Assembly (NCBI GenBank): GCA_022707665.1
Contig: JAKJAE010000169.1
Span: forward strand, 1-6,352
Direction of reading: 5' to 3'
From: Chloroflexota bacterium
Lineage (GTDB): Bacteria; Chloroflexota; Anaerolineae; B4-G1; SLSP01
DNA: 6,352 nt
The translations under genes and the position numbers were made by a program. Below are positions 1 through 6,344 of the stretch, one piece after another (within the stretch, counting starts at the first letter, position 1; every line of letters begins with the position of its first letter). The notes below the pieces were generated by a model, which worked only from the letters and a program-made list of their open reading frames with translations, was not told where the DNA came from and did not search any database.

Positions 1-594
1 CACGAAGGCACAGGTATGGGAATCAACCATCGCTCGATCGTGCACACCGAAGTGGAGTTGCGCGGCCAGGTCGATTGGGTGACGAGGACCTATCGACAGC
101 CAGCGTTGGTTGAGCCGTTCCTCGCTGGCCGGGAGTTCACAGTTGGGTTCGTGGGCAATACACCCGTTCCAGGGGAGCCGCGACGGTCTGACTTCTACGG
201 CGCCGACGGCTTCCACGTGTTTCCGGTGCTGGAGATCGACACTGGTCGTGGGCAGGTGAAGGGTATCTACAATACCGAGGCCAAGTCCTACGCCATCGAT
301 TCGGAGAACGCGCCAGGCTACTTGTGCCCGGCGGATATTCCTGCGGAGCTTGAGGCGAAGCTGCATGCCCTGGCTGTGGCGGCGTTTGAGGCCATCGGTG
401 GCCTGGACGTCGGCCGCGTCGACTTCCGGTCAAGCGGCGATGGCACCGTCTACCTGATGGAGATCAACACGCTGCCGGGGCTCAACCCCATCGTCAGTGA
501 CATCGTGATCTCGGCGCGCGCTGGCGGTGTGGCGTATGCCACGGTGATCCAGGAGATCCTGAACCTCGCTCTGGCCCGCTACGGCATGGCCTGA
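1..594 (+). CDS. D-alanine--D-alanine ligase-family ATP-grasp protein, 3' part (5' end outside window)
   Basis: The reading frame is open from base 1 (His-Glu-Gly-Thr-Gly-Met-Gly-Ile), so the ATG at 16 is internal and the N-terminal half lies left of the window; 197 residues are visible. HEGTGMGI is the ATP-binding loop of Ddl-type ATP-grasp enzymes. It is followed by VEPFLAGREFTVGFVGN (visible residues 37-53), CPADIP (109-114), GRVDFR (138-143) and EINTLPG (154-160). By family knowledge D141, E154 and N156 are the Mg/ATP ligands, and all are present. The family joins an amino acid carboxylate to an amine using ATP, as in cytoplasmic D-Ala-D-Ala synthesis for peptidoglycan. The stretch after NTLPG reads LNPIVSDIV instead of the T-x-x-SL-x-P type typical of true Ddl, so the substrate is uncertain; it may be another COG1181 ligase. 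Ends at TGA 592-594, 26 nt before a hairpin. Confidence 0.9.
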   Translation, partial: HEGTGMGINHRSIVHTEVELRGQVDWVTRTYRQPALVEPFLAGREFTVGFVGNTPVPGEPRRSDFYGADGFHVFPVLEIDTGRGQVKGIYNTEAKSYAIDSENAPGYLCPADIPAELEAKLHALAVAAFEAIGGLDVGRVDFRSSGDGTVYLMEINTLPGLNPIVSDIVISARAGGVAYATVIQEILNLALARYGMA

Positions 595-620
595 GCGCGA
601 GGCGGACGTGTCGGTTCGAG

Positions 621-662
621 GGCTCTCGGGCGATCCGGTTTCAGCCGGCTTTCCCGAGAGCC
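621..662 (+). terminator. Hairpin between ATP-grasp gene and deacetylase gene (terminator or leader structure)
   Basis: A perfect 10-bp stem GGCTCTCGGG (621-630) / CCCGAGAGCC (653-662) encloses a loop that holds a second small stem CCGG (635-638) / CCGG (645-648). The tail CTTTGTTATT (663-672) is only moderately T-rich. The position 26 nt after the upstream stop fits an intrinsic terminator. It also ends only 10 nt before the ribosome binding site of the next gene, so a role in the leader of that gene is possible. Confidence 0.65.
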
Positions 663-672
663 CTTTGTTATT

Positions 673-678
673 GGGGAG
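673..678 (+). promoter_or_regulatory. Ribosome binding site fixing the deacetylase start
   Basis: GGGGAG lies 7 nt before ATG 686. An in-frame GTG at 608 would place the whole hairpin (621-662) inside the coding sequence and add a tail with no family resemblance, so 686 is preferred. Confidence 0.7.
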
Positions 679-685
679 ATACGGA

Positions 686-1711
686 ATGGACACGGTTTTC
701 TCTGAACGCCACCGACTTCATGCGCCTGATGGTGTTCGGGTCGACGGGGAGCTCCTTGCCCATGCGGAGGTCCCTGAGCGTGCCGACGCCATTCTGGCGT
801 CGGTGGTCAAGGCGCGGCTAGGCGCGATTATCCCACCGATCGATCACGGCCTATTGCCGATTCGCGCTGTGCACGCGGCTGACTACGTTGACTACCTCAG
901 AACGGCGTATACGCAGTATGCAGCGTATAGGGGCACGCCAGGTCCACTTCTGGCGGATCGCACAGGTGTTGACCCCAGACGTCTCCCCCATAGACCTGAT
1001 GGTTTCCCTGCGCTGCGGGATTACTACACGTACGACTACGAAGATCCCATTCTGGCAGGCACTTGGGAGGCCGCCTACTGGAGTGTGCAGGTGGCCGTGA
1101 CCGCCGCCTCGCTTGTTCAGGGGGGAGCGCGTTCCGCCTATGCTCTCTGTCGCCCTCCAGGACATCACGCGACGTCTGATCAGTATGGCGGGTTCTGCTA
1201 CCTCAACAATGCGGCCGCCGCAGCCCGCTCCCTTTTGGACGGTGGGCCTGTTGCGATCCTTGACCTGGATTACCACCACGGCAATGGGACGCAAGAGATC
1301 TTCTACGCCGACCCCTCGACGCTCTACGTCTCGCTGCATGCTGACCCGGCGCAGGACTATCCCTATTACTGGGGGTACGCGGACGAGACCGGCACGGGTC
1401 GAGGTCTTGGCACGAACCTCAACCTACCACTTCCCCTGGGTTGCCGCGACGCCGAATATCTGGCAGCGCTGTATCGAGGCCTGGAGGCGTTAGCGGCATT
1501 CAAGCCAGCATCTCTCGTGGTGTCGCTCGGTGCCGACGCAGTTGCTGGCGATCTTATTGGCAAGTTTGATCTCTCGCTTGCCGGATGGGCACAGGCTGCC
1601 CAACGTGTGGCGAATCTGGGGCTTCCGACTGTCATCGTGCAGGAGGGGGGCTATGACCTTGCGTCACTGGGAACGTCGGTGATCACTTTCCTGGGGGAAT
1701 TCCGTGTCTGA
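686..1711 (+). CDS. Zinc-dependent histone deacetylase/acetylpolyamine amidohydrolase family protein
   Basis: This 341-aa protein covers a full single-domain arginase/deacetylase fold. Visible motifs are RPPGHHA (156-162, with the catalytic His pair 160/161), GGFCYLNNAA (168-177), LDLDYHHGNGT (192-202), SLHADP (216-221), GADA (282-285) and EGGYDL (320-325). By family knowledge D195, H197 and D284 are the zinc ligands and Y323 is the transition-state tyrosine, so the active site is complete. From memory, length and residue numbers coincide with those of acetylpolyamine amidohydrolase from Mycoplana ramosa, which supports the start at 686. Enzymes of this group remove acetyl groups from acetylated polyamines or other acyl-amines in the cytoplasm. 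The actual substrate cannot be read from the sequence; acetyl-lysine or a small acyl-amide remain possible. No polyamine gene is next to it. The lipoprotein gene starts 84 nt downstream on the same strand with no hairpin I trust between them. Confidence 0.92.
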   Translation: MDTVFSERHRLHAPDGVRVDGELLAHAEVPERADAILASVVKARLGAIIPPIDHGLLPIRAVHAADYVDYLRTAYTQYAAYRGTPGPLLADRTGVDPRRLPHRPDGFPALRDYYTYDYEDPILAGTWEAAYWSVQVAVTAASLVQGGARSAYALCRPPGHHATSDQYGGFCYLNNAAAAARSLLDGGPVAILDLDYHHGNGTQEIFYADPSTLYVSLHADPAQDYPYYWGYADETGTGRGLGTNLNLPLPLGCRDAEYLAALYRGLEALAAFKPASLVVSLGADAVAGDLIGKFDLSLAGWAQAAQRVANLGLPTVIVQEGGYDLASLGTSVITFLGEFRV

Positions 1712-1782
1712 CAGGCACCTGGGGAACCCAAACACGCTCTTTTACGTCAGGACATTGAGAGATTATTCCCCATCAGTGTGAG

Positions 1783-1790
1783 AAGGAGGA
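1783..1790 (+). promoter_or_regulatory. Strong ribosome binding site fixing the lipoprotein start
   Basis: AAGGAGGA is a near-perfect Shine-Dalgarno. It lies 5 nt before ATG 1796 and only 2 nt before ATG 1793. The GTG at 1778 lies upstream of it and would translate the Shine-Dalgarno itself as Arg-Arg-Arg, so 1796 is preferred. Confidence 0.75.
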
Positions 1791-1795
1791 CTATG

Positions 1796-2785
1796 ATGGC
1801 TGTTAAACGTGCCCTATGGGCAATCACTCTGGTTCTGCTGTTGGCTGCGTCGATGCTGGGATGCCAGGCGGCACCGGATGTCGGAGATGCTGCGGCGGAG
1901 ACGCCTGCCCCATCGGCCACAGAAGCCACGGAGCCTGTTGAGGATGCTACCGATACTCCGGAACCAATTGTAACGCTCGAGCCTTCACCAACATCCGAGG
2001 AAGTTGCATTGCCGGAGGAGGAAAGTCCCATCTACAGTTCCGTTGAGGTACCGGAGGCCGGCCTGAGCTTCGAGCTCCCGGAAGGCTGGGTGCGGCAGGA
2101 GCCCGAATGGGTCTGGTCGCCCGAAGCCGGGTCGGACCTTCTGGTGGGCCTGAAGTGGTTGGTACTCGAGCCACCACAAGAGGTCGAAGCCGCGCTGCTG
2201 CCTAGCCCGTCCGAGATCGTGTCCGTCGACGATGTTGACCTGAGCCTTGGATCAGGACGGCAGTTCCTGGTCAACGTATTTGGCGAGGCGACTGAGGGCA
2301 GCGGAGAACAGGCGCCCATCGAGTCTGTACAGTCGCACATTCTGGTCGTGGTGGAGCAGGGTGAGTCACGCCTTGCCTACGACTTCTATGCAGCCGGTGC
2401 AGATGCAGATCGACTTGCCCAGGCCGAGGCTGCTCTTGAGCATCTGATCGCCTCGATCGGCGCGCAGCTCGTGGTCGAGGGCGATGCTCCGGCTACCGAA
2501 CCCCCTGCGGATTCCCCAGATGCGGGCGTGCCTCAGGCAGCAGCAAAGGCGATCGAGATCCTTGCCCGCCATCTGGCTTTGACCGAGGGCGCCATCGAAC
2601 TGGTGGATTGGGAGACCGTTGAGTGGTCCGATGCGTGTCTGGGAATACACAACGCCGGAACGGTGTGCGCTCAGGTGATCACGCCAGGCTATCGGGTTAC
2701 GTTGTCCGTCGGGGGCAAGACGTTCGAGCTTCACACCAACCAGAGTGGATCGTCCGTCGGAATCGTGCCAAGCTTGATTCCATAG
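1796..2785 (+). CDS. Predicted two-domain cell-surface lipoprotein
   Basis: This 329-aa protein starts with a signal peptide: K4-R5, a hydrophobic run at 7-20, then MLGC with the candidate lipidated Cys at 23. The lipobox is slightly atypical because Met occupies the -3 position. Residues 24-78 form an Ala/Thr/Glu/Pro-rich linker, as expected of a tether on the outer face of the membrane. Residues about 80-223 form a first globular domain that opens GLSFELPEGW (89-98), reminiscent of PsbP/DUF1795-like folds; this is a weak resemblance. A second Ala/Pro/Glu linker spans 227-245. The C-terminal module (about 246-316) carries WSDACLG, CAQVITPGYRV and a final FELHTN, with C281 and C291 placed to form a disulfide. 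I recognise this module from lipoproteins of Chloroflexota but know no biochemical function for it. No catalytic motif is visible. The gene is tail-to-tail with the minus-strand transporter across a hairpin. Confidence 0.85.
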   Translation: MAVKRALWAITLVLLLAASMLGCQAAPDVGDAAAETPAPSATEATEPVEDATDTPEPIVTLEPSPTSEEVALPEEESPIYSSVEVPEAGLSFELPEGWVRQEPEWVWSPEAGSDLLVGLKWLVLEPPQEVEAALLPSPSEIVSVDDVDLSLGSGRQFLVNVFGEATEGSGEQAPIESVQSHILVVVEQGESRLAYDFYAAGADADRLAQAEAALEHLIASIGAQLVVEGDAPATEPPADSPDAGVPQAAAKAIEILARHLALTEGAIELVDWETVEWSDACLGIHNAGTVCAQVITPGYRVTLSVGGKTFELHTNQSGSSVGIVPSLIP

Positions 2786-2823
2786 TGCCTCAGAAGTCAA
2801 GGATCGGAACGGCATCTGGAACC

Positions 2824-2856
2824 GATGAGGCCGTCGCTGCAAGCGACGGCCTCATC
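2824..2856. terminator. Perfect 14-bp hairpin between convergent genes
   Basis: GATGAGGCCGTCGC (2824-2837) pairs without mismatch to GCGACGGCCTCATC (2843-2856) around the loop TGCAA. It lies 38 nt past the lipoprotein stop and 77 nt from the stop of the convergent transporter gene, so it could serve both transcripts. Neither flank has a U-tract (TCATATCGC on the plus side), so it is not a textbook intrinsic terminator. The rest of the 2786-2933 gap shows nothing else I can support. Confidence 0.6.
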
Positions 2857-2933
2857 TCATATCGCAGGGGCGCGCGCCTTTCGGTTTCCTGATCGGGGTC
2901 TCCGGCTTGTTTGGCCGATGTCGCTGGCGTCGC

Positions 2934-4295
2934 TCAGGCTCCTGCAGATTCCTTTCGGAAGGACGTTAGCGCGCGTATAGCTGGACTGCTGCGATGGCGA
3001 AGCCACGCGACCTGTACGAGGGCGGCCACACTCATTGCGGCGACTGCAACGATCAATCCCGCGACACGTTGTGTGGCCACCCCCACCGTGAAGGCCAGCA
3101 CCATGATCACCATGTAGAGCACGACCGACTCCGTCACCCCACGCGTCCTCTTGCTGTTGACGATGATGCCCTGGTACCAGCTCTGCAGCAGAGCCAGAAC
3201 CGGCAAGAGCGTGGCGAGCCAGAGCGCTTTTCGCCCCAATGGCAGCAGGTTCTCAGGGAGCGCCATCACGTCATCCAGCCACACTTCGGCAAGGGGCGTA
3301 ACCGCCACAAGCGCGACCAACATCACCAGCCCAATGCCCAGACGCGTGGCGAAGCGACGAAGATTGGCGTAGGTCCGGACATTGTCCAGGAGCGCTACGA
3401 TTACTTCGGTATAGGCGAGGCCCGGGCTGCGCAGCACGGCGATGAAACCGCTGACGACGGGCCAGACGGCTAGCGAACTCAGGGGGTCGGGCATTCGACT
3501 CATCGCGGCGCTCCCGACAGGGGAGACGAAGAACGTGATCAGCGACGTGAGAGCAAGGGGGATGTAGAAGGCAACGAACTCACGCGTGGTGAAGGGCGTC
3601 CGATCGCGCGGTGCCGTGCGGATCTGGTTGCGCACGATGGGCCGAATGCGCAGCCCCGCGTAAACTGCCTCGGCGACCACTCCCACGGCAACAGCACTTG
3701 CCGCGACCACGATGCCGGCGACCCGTCCGTACAGGTAGCCGGCTGTCAGCACCAAGGCGTTGGCGGTCAGCCGGACTGCAGTGCCGATTCCGACAGCGCT
3801 CGTCTTGCCAAAGCGGATCATGGCGCCTTGCTGGAAGCGACGGTAGGCGATGGCCCAGGTCCAAGGCGTCATGATCATCAGACCGATGCGTCCCGGCTCG
3901 ATGATCTCAGCCGGTGCACGGATGATCTGCTGCGCCACGAAGTCGTACAACGGCGTGAATGCGACCGCGATGTGTAGCCCGGTGAAGATCGATCCCAGCG
4001 TGATCGCGATACGCCTGAGCCTGCGATACGCGTCCCAATCTTTGCAGTACGCGGTCGAGGCGGACAGGAGCATGATGACGGGCGATTCGATGATGAGGGA
4101 GACGGGGAAGACAATGCCACCCCAGGCGGCCAGGTTGATCTCAGCCCTGGGGAGGCGTGCGACAATGGCACTGTGTGCTGGACCCTCCACATTCATCAGC
4201 ACCCAACTCAAGGCAAGCGGCCACCACATCCGAGCTATTTGCGGCAACGATATGGGTGGTGAAGATGCGACATCGTGGTGGGGTTCGTGAGTCAA
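2934..4295 (-). CDS. MOP-superfamily (MATE/ANK-like) polytopic membrane transporter
   Basis: This 453-aa, very hydrophobic protein has roughly 12 membrane segments by eye, six in each half, with a basic connector near 216-238. The two halves look duplicated: PLALS (26-30) through SAIVARLP (42-49) to ESP (70-72) matches PLALT (246-250) through SAAMSRMP (262-269) to RSP (289-291). Such an internal repeat is the hallmark of the MOP flippase/MATE fold, and the WWPLAL opening also recalls ANK (progressive ankylosis) family proteins. Proteins of this superfamily export drugs, lipid-linked precursors or small anions; the substrate here cannot be told. The start is TTG at 4295, with AAGG (4305-4308) 9 nt upstream. 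The next in-frame Met (residue 23) would remove the N-terminal cytoplasmic stretch before the first helix. The gene is divergent from the aldolase gene and convergent with the lipoprotein gene. Confidence 0.8.
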   Translation of the reverse strand: MTHEPHHDVASSPPISLPQIARMWWPLALSWVLMNVEGPAHSAIVARLPRAEINLAAWGGIVFPVSLIIESPVIMLLSASTAYCKDWDAYRRLRRIAITLGSIFTGLHIAVAFTPLYDFVAQQIIRAPAEIIEPGRIGLMIMTPWTWAIAYRRFQQGAMIRFGKTSAVGIGTAVRLTANALVLTAGYLYGRVAGIVVAASAVAVGVVAEAVYAGLRIRPIVRNQIRTAPRDRTPFTTREFVAFYIPLALTSLITFFVSPVGSAAMSRMPDPLSSLAVWPVVSGFIAVLRSPGLAYTEVIVALLDNVRTYANLRRFATRLGIGLVMLVALVAVTPLAEVWLDDVMALPENLLPLGRKALWLATLLPVLALLQSWYQGIIVNSKRTRGVTESVVLYMVIMVLAFTVGVATQRVAGLIVAVAAMSVAALVQVAWLRHRSSPAIRALTSFRKESAGA

Positions 4296-4339
4296 CGTGG
4301 GTTACCTTGTCTGGGTTTGGACCGATCCGTCAGTTCGCG

Positions 4340-4368
4340 AGTGTAGCCGATTGTGGCCAAACTGCCAG
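4340..4368 (-). promoter_or_regulatory. Candidate sigma-70-type promoter for the transporter
   Basis: Read on the minus strand, CTGGCA (4368-4363) and TACACT (4345-4340) are separated by 17 nt. Each box matches 4 of 6 consensus bases. Transcription would begin near 4333 and leave a leader of about 37 nt before the TTG start. Consensus matching by eye is weak evidence. Confidence 0.35.
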
Positions 4369-4373
4369 GCCAC
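4353..4373. repeat. Inverted repeat between divergent genes, possible operator
   Basis: GTGGCC (4353-4358) and GGCCAC (4368-4373) are perfect 6-bp arms around a 9-nt centre. The repeat covers the candidate -35 box of the transporter and ends 5 nt before the candidate -35 box of the aldolase. Size and spacing (two half-sites 15 bp apart) fit a dimeric regulator site. The link to any regulator is inference. Confidence 0.4.
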
Positions 4374-4378
4374 GCTGC

Positions 4379-4407
4379 TTGCTTTCGCGGATGTTAGGGG
4401 CTAGTAT
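4379..4407 (+). promoter_or_regulatory. Candidate sigma-70-type promoter for the aldolase
   Basis: TTGCTT (4379-4384) and TAGTAT (4402-4407) are separated by 17 nt. The -10 box matches 4 of 6 and the -35 box 3 of 6 consensus bases. A start near 4414 would give a leader of about 42 nt before ATG 4456. Confidence 0.35.
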
Positions 4408-4442
4408 TGGTTGATGACTGCTACACGGGTGAATGAACCCTT

Positions 4443-4450
4443 GAGGAGGA
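4443..4450 (+). promoter_or_regulatory. Ribosome binding site fixing the aldolase start
   Basis: GAGGAGGA sits 5 nt before ATG 4456. The in-frame TTG 4411 and ATG 4414 lie upstream of this site, have no comparable site of their own, and would add 14-15 residues absent from known FbaB proteins. Confidence 0.75.
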
Positions 4451-4455
4451 CAGCA

Positions 4456-5532
4456 ATGGCACTCACTATCACTGACATTGGAGCATACCTGGGTGATGAG
4501 CGCGAGTCGCTTCTGGCACACACATGCCAGACGATCTCCAAGGAGCAGCTGCACCTGCCGGGTCCGGATTTTGTCGATCGCGTCGTGGCACTGAGCGATC
4601 GACCGACAGCGGTTCTGCGCAGCCTGCAGACGCTCTTCGATCACGGACGTCTGGGCGGGACCGGCTATCTGTCGATCTTGCCCGTAGACCAGGGCATCGA
4701 ACATTCGGCGGGAGCCTCGTTTGCGCCGAACCCGATTTACTTCGACCCGGCGGCTATCGTCGAGCTGGCTATCGAGGGTGGCTGCAATGGGGTGGCGTCC
4801 ACGCTGGGCGTTCTCGGCGCAGTAGCGCGCAAGTATGCACACAAGATTCCCTTCATCGTGAAGTTCAACCACAACGAGCTTCTCACGTATCCGAACCAGT
4901 TCGATCAGATCTTCTTCGCCCAGATCGAGCAGGCTTTCGATATGGGAGCCGTCGCTGTGGGCGCCACGATCTACTATGGATCGGCTGAGTCCTCGCGCCA
5001 GATCGTAGAAGTGAGTAAGGCATTCAAGAAGGCGCACGAGCTGGGTATGGCTACTGTCCTCTGGTGCTATCTGCGCAACTCAGCGTTCAAACGCGATGGC
5101 GTCGACTACGCCGTCAGCGCCGATCTGACAGGACAGGCTAACCACCTCGGCGTGACGATCGAGGCTGATATCATCAAGCAGAAGCAACCGGAGAACAACG
5201 GTGGCTACACAGCACTCAACATGGGGCAGTCGAGCTATGGCAAGATCGACAAGCGTGTCTACACCCAACTCACGACGGATAACCCCATTGATCTGTGCCG
5301 CTATCAGGTCGCAAACTGCTATATGGGTCGTGCTGGCTTGATCAACTCGGGCGGGGCCTCGGGTAAGGACGATCTGGCACAGGCCGTCAGAACGGCCGTG
5401 ATCAACAAGCGGGCAGGCGGCACCGGTTTGATCAGTGGGCGCAAGGCATTCCAGAAGCCGATGGCCGAGGGTGTCGAGTTGCTGCACGCCATTCAGGACG
5501 TGTACCTTTGCGATGAAGTGACGATCGCGTAG
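4456..5532 (+). CDS. fbaB: Fructose-bisphosphate aldolase, class I (FbaB/DhnA type)
   Basis: This 358-aa protein is close in length to E. coli FbaB (350 aa) and recognisably similar along its whole length. It catalyses reversible cleavage of fructose 1,6-bisphosphate to dihydroxyacetone phosphate and glyceraldehyde 3-phosphate in the cytoplasm, through a Schiff base and without metal. Visible signatures are [16 protein letters not shown] (75-90), [11 protein letters not shown] (137-147), GATIYYGS (169-176), [13 protein letters not shown] (220-232), ADIIKQK (237-243), [14 protein letters not shown] (287-300) and NKRAGGTGL (317-325). K241 aligns with the Schiff-base lysine of E. coli FbaB (K237 from memory). 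SGG 298-300 and GR 328-329 sit where the phosphate-binding loops of the (beta/alpha)8 barrel are expected. A short insertion near 257-266 separates it from the E. coli protein. It appears monocistronic: a divergent promoter region lies upstream and a long hairpin starts 15 nt after the stop. Confidence 0.96.
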   Translation: MALTITDIGAYLGDERESLLAHTCQTISKEQLHLPGPDFVDRVVALSDRPTAVLRSLQTLFDHGRLGGTGYLSILPVDQGIEHSAGASFAPNPIYFDPAAIVELAIEGGCNGVASTLGVLGAVARKYAHKIPFIVKFNHNELLTYPNQFDQIFFAQIEQAFDMGAVAVGATIYYGSAESSRQIVEVSKAFKKAHELGMATVLWCYLRNSAFKRDGVDYAVSADLTGQANHLGVTIEADIIKQKQPENNGGYTALNMGQSSYGKIDKRVYTQLTTDNPIDLCRYQVANCYMGRAGLINSGGASGKDDLAQAVRTAVINKRAGGTGLISGRKAFQKPMAEGVELLHAIQDVYLCDEVTIA

Positions 5533-5546
5533 GGTTTGGGACTGTG

Positions 5547-5578
5547 ACAGAGGGCGTCCGTGTCCGGATGCCCTCTGT
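5547..5578. terminator. Long hairpin after the aldolase gene
   Basis: ACAGAGGGC (5547-5555) pairs with GCCCTCTGT (5570-5578). The stem continues inward through one G-T wobble and four more pairs (5556-5560 with 5565-5569) to a TGTC loop, giving 14 pairs in all. It starts 15 nt past the aldolase stop and lies 47 nt from the stop of the convergent flavoenzyme gene. No U-tract follows on either strand. Confidence 0.65.
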
Positions 5579-5624
5579 GGTCTCAGGTTATCGAGTCGGC
5601 AAGCCCTGGGAAAGGGTGCTTTCC

Positions 5625-6344
5625 TCAGACCTTCCCGACGGGGGCGACGTAGATGGCAAACTCATCCTCGCCATCGACACCCAACAACGCATCCAGGTCC
5701 TTCTGGTCGTATGCTGCCACCGCACAGACGCCGGCGCTGATCGACTCGGCAGCCATGTATAGGTTCTGGCACACGTGTCCTGCATCGATATTGACCAGTT
5801 TCGGTGCCATATGGGCATAGCGCCACTCGGTGCGATAGGGTATTGCGGTCCAGATGAATATGGCGGCACTTCTGGCGATGAAGGGTTGCTCGTGACACGC
5901 TGTGGCGACCTTTCCTGGCAGTGCCGGATCCATCCGCAATGGCAGCAGCTTGTGCTCCAGGGAGAGGTAGCGGTAGAGTCCCACTGCAAGTTCTTCGACG
6001 CGATTAAGGACCAGGTAGGTCTCAAATGCGTGCCTTGCACCAGCAGAGGGCACGGTTCTGCGAACGGCGATGCCGCCACGCCAGATCTCGTGAACCCCCT
6101 GCGTGGCCCACGCGAGATAGGATAGCTCCTCCAATGAGAGCGCAGTCTGCGAGTATGCCCGACGGCTGGTGCGCCGAGCTATCGCTTCGCGAACTGATAA
6201 GGTACCTACCTGAAAGTCTTCAGGCTGAACCAGGTCGATAAGCGGTTGGTCAGCAGGGTAGGGCTTCTGGATCGGCGGGTTTGGCAGTCTGCGTTGTTGG
6301 TCCGTGGGAAGACCACGGAACTCGAGCCACAGATCACTTTTCAT
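5625..6344 (-). CDS. SagB/ThcOx-type FMN-dependent dehydrogenase (nitroreductase superfamily)
   Basis: This protein has 239 aa from the ATG at 6344. Visible motifs are RRTSRRAY (57-64) and PSAGARH (99-105), both typical FMN-contacting segments of the nitroreductase fold, then APKLVNIDAGHVCQNLYMA (180-198), CAVAAYDQ (207-214) and a C-terminal DEFAIYVAPVGK (227-238). The GHVCQNLYMA and IYVAPVGK segments are characteristic of the SagB-type dehydrogenase branch. Members tied to peptide-maturation clusters oxidise azolines to azoles; many others stand alone and have no known substrate. No peptide precursor, cyclodehydratase or E1-like partner is visible here, so a redox role on an unknown substrate is the safe call. 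Only GGAAGTAC is visible upstream of the ATG; GGA could be its binding site, but no stop codon closes the frame before the window edge, and a slightly more upstream start is possible. Confidence 0.88.
   Translation of the reverse strand: MKSDLWLEFRGLPTDQQRRLPNPPIQKPYPADQPLIDLVQPEDFQVGTLSVREAIARRTSRRAYSQTALSLEELSYLAWATQGVHEIWRGGIAVRRTVPSAGARHAFETYLVLNRVEELAVGLYRYLSLEHKLLPLRMDPALPGKVATACHEQPFIARSAAIFIWTAIPYRTEWRYAHMAPKLVNIDAGHVCQNLYMAAESISAGVCAVAAYDQKDLDALLGVDGEDEFAIYVAPVGKV

Noticed and set aside
608..685. Upstream GTG start that would lengthen the deacetylase by 26 residues
   Set aside because: It would translate through the 621-662 hairpin, the added residues do not resemble the family, and ATG 686 has a good ribosome binding site and gives the expected length.
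851..1339. 162-codon open frame on the minus strand
   Set aside because: It lies wholly inside the deacetylase gene, has no recognisable motif, and looks like an antisense shadow of a GC-rich gene.
1720..1772. Inverted repeat TGGGGAA / TTCCCCA with a 39-nt spacer before the lipoprotein
   Set aside because: Seven pairs across 39 nt are easily due to chance, and the arms do not form a compact hairpin or sit at a clear promoter.
2366..2842. 158-codon open frame on the minus strand
   Set aside because: It is antisense to the lipoprotein and runs into the terminator hairpin; there is no motif and no ribosome binding site I could support.
2994..3473. 159-codon plus-strand open frame rich in His, Arg and Gln
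   Set aside because: It is antisense to the transporter; its composition is typical of the complement of hydrophobic coding sequence.
4330..5037. 235-codon minus-strand open frame overlapping the aldolase
   Set aside because: It is antisense to a strongly conserved gene and shows no family resemblance.
5604..5616. Short CCCT...AGGG stem as terminator of the flavoenzyme gene
   Set aside because: Only four clean pairs and no T-run on the minus strand; the nearby 5547-5578 hairpin is a better candidate.
5533..5624. Possible small peptide precursor next to the SagB-type gene
   Set aside because: The short plus-strand frame here contains the hairpin and runs into the antisense of the flavoenzyme; no leader/core-like Cys/Ser/Thr-rich peptide with a ribosome binding site is visible.
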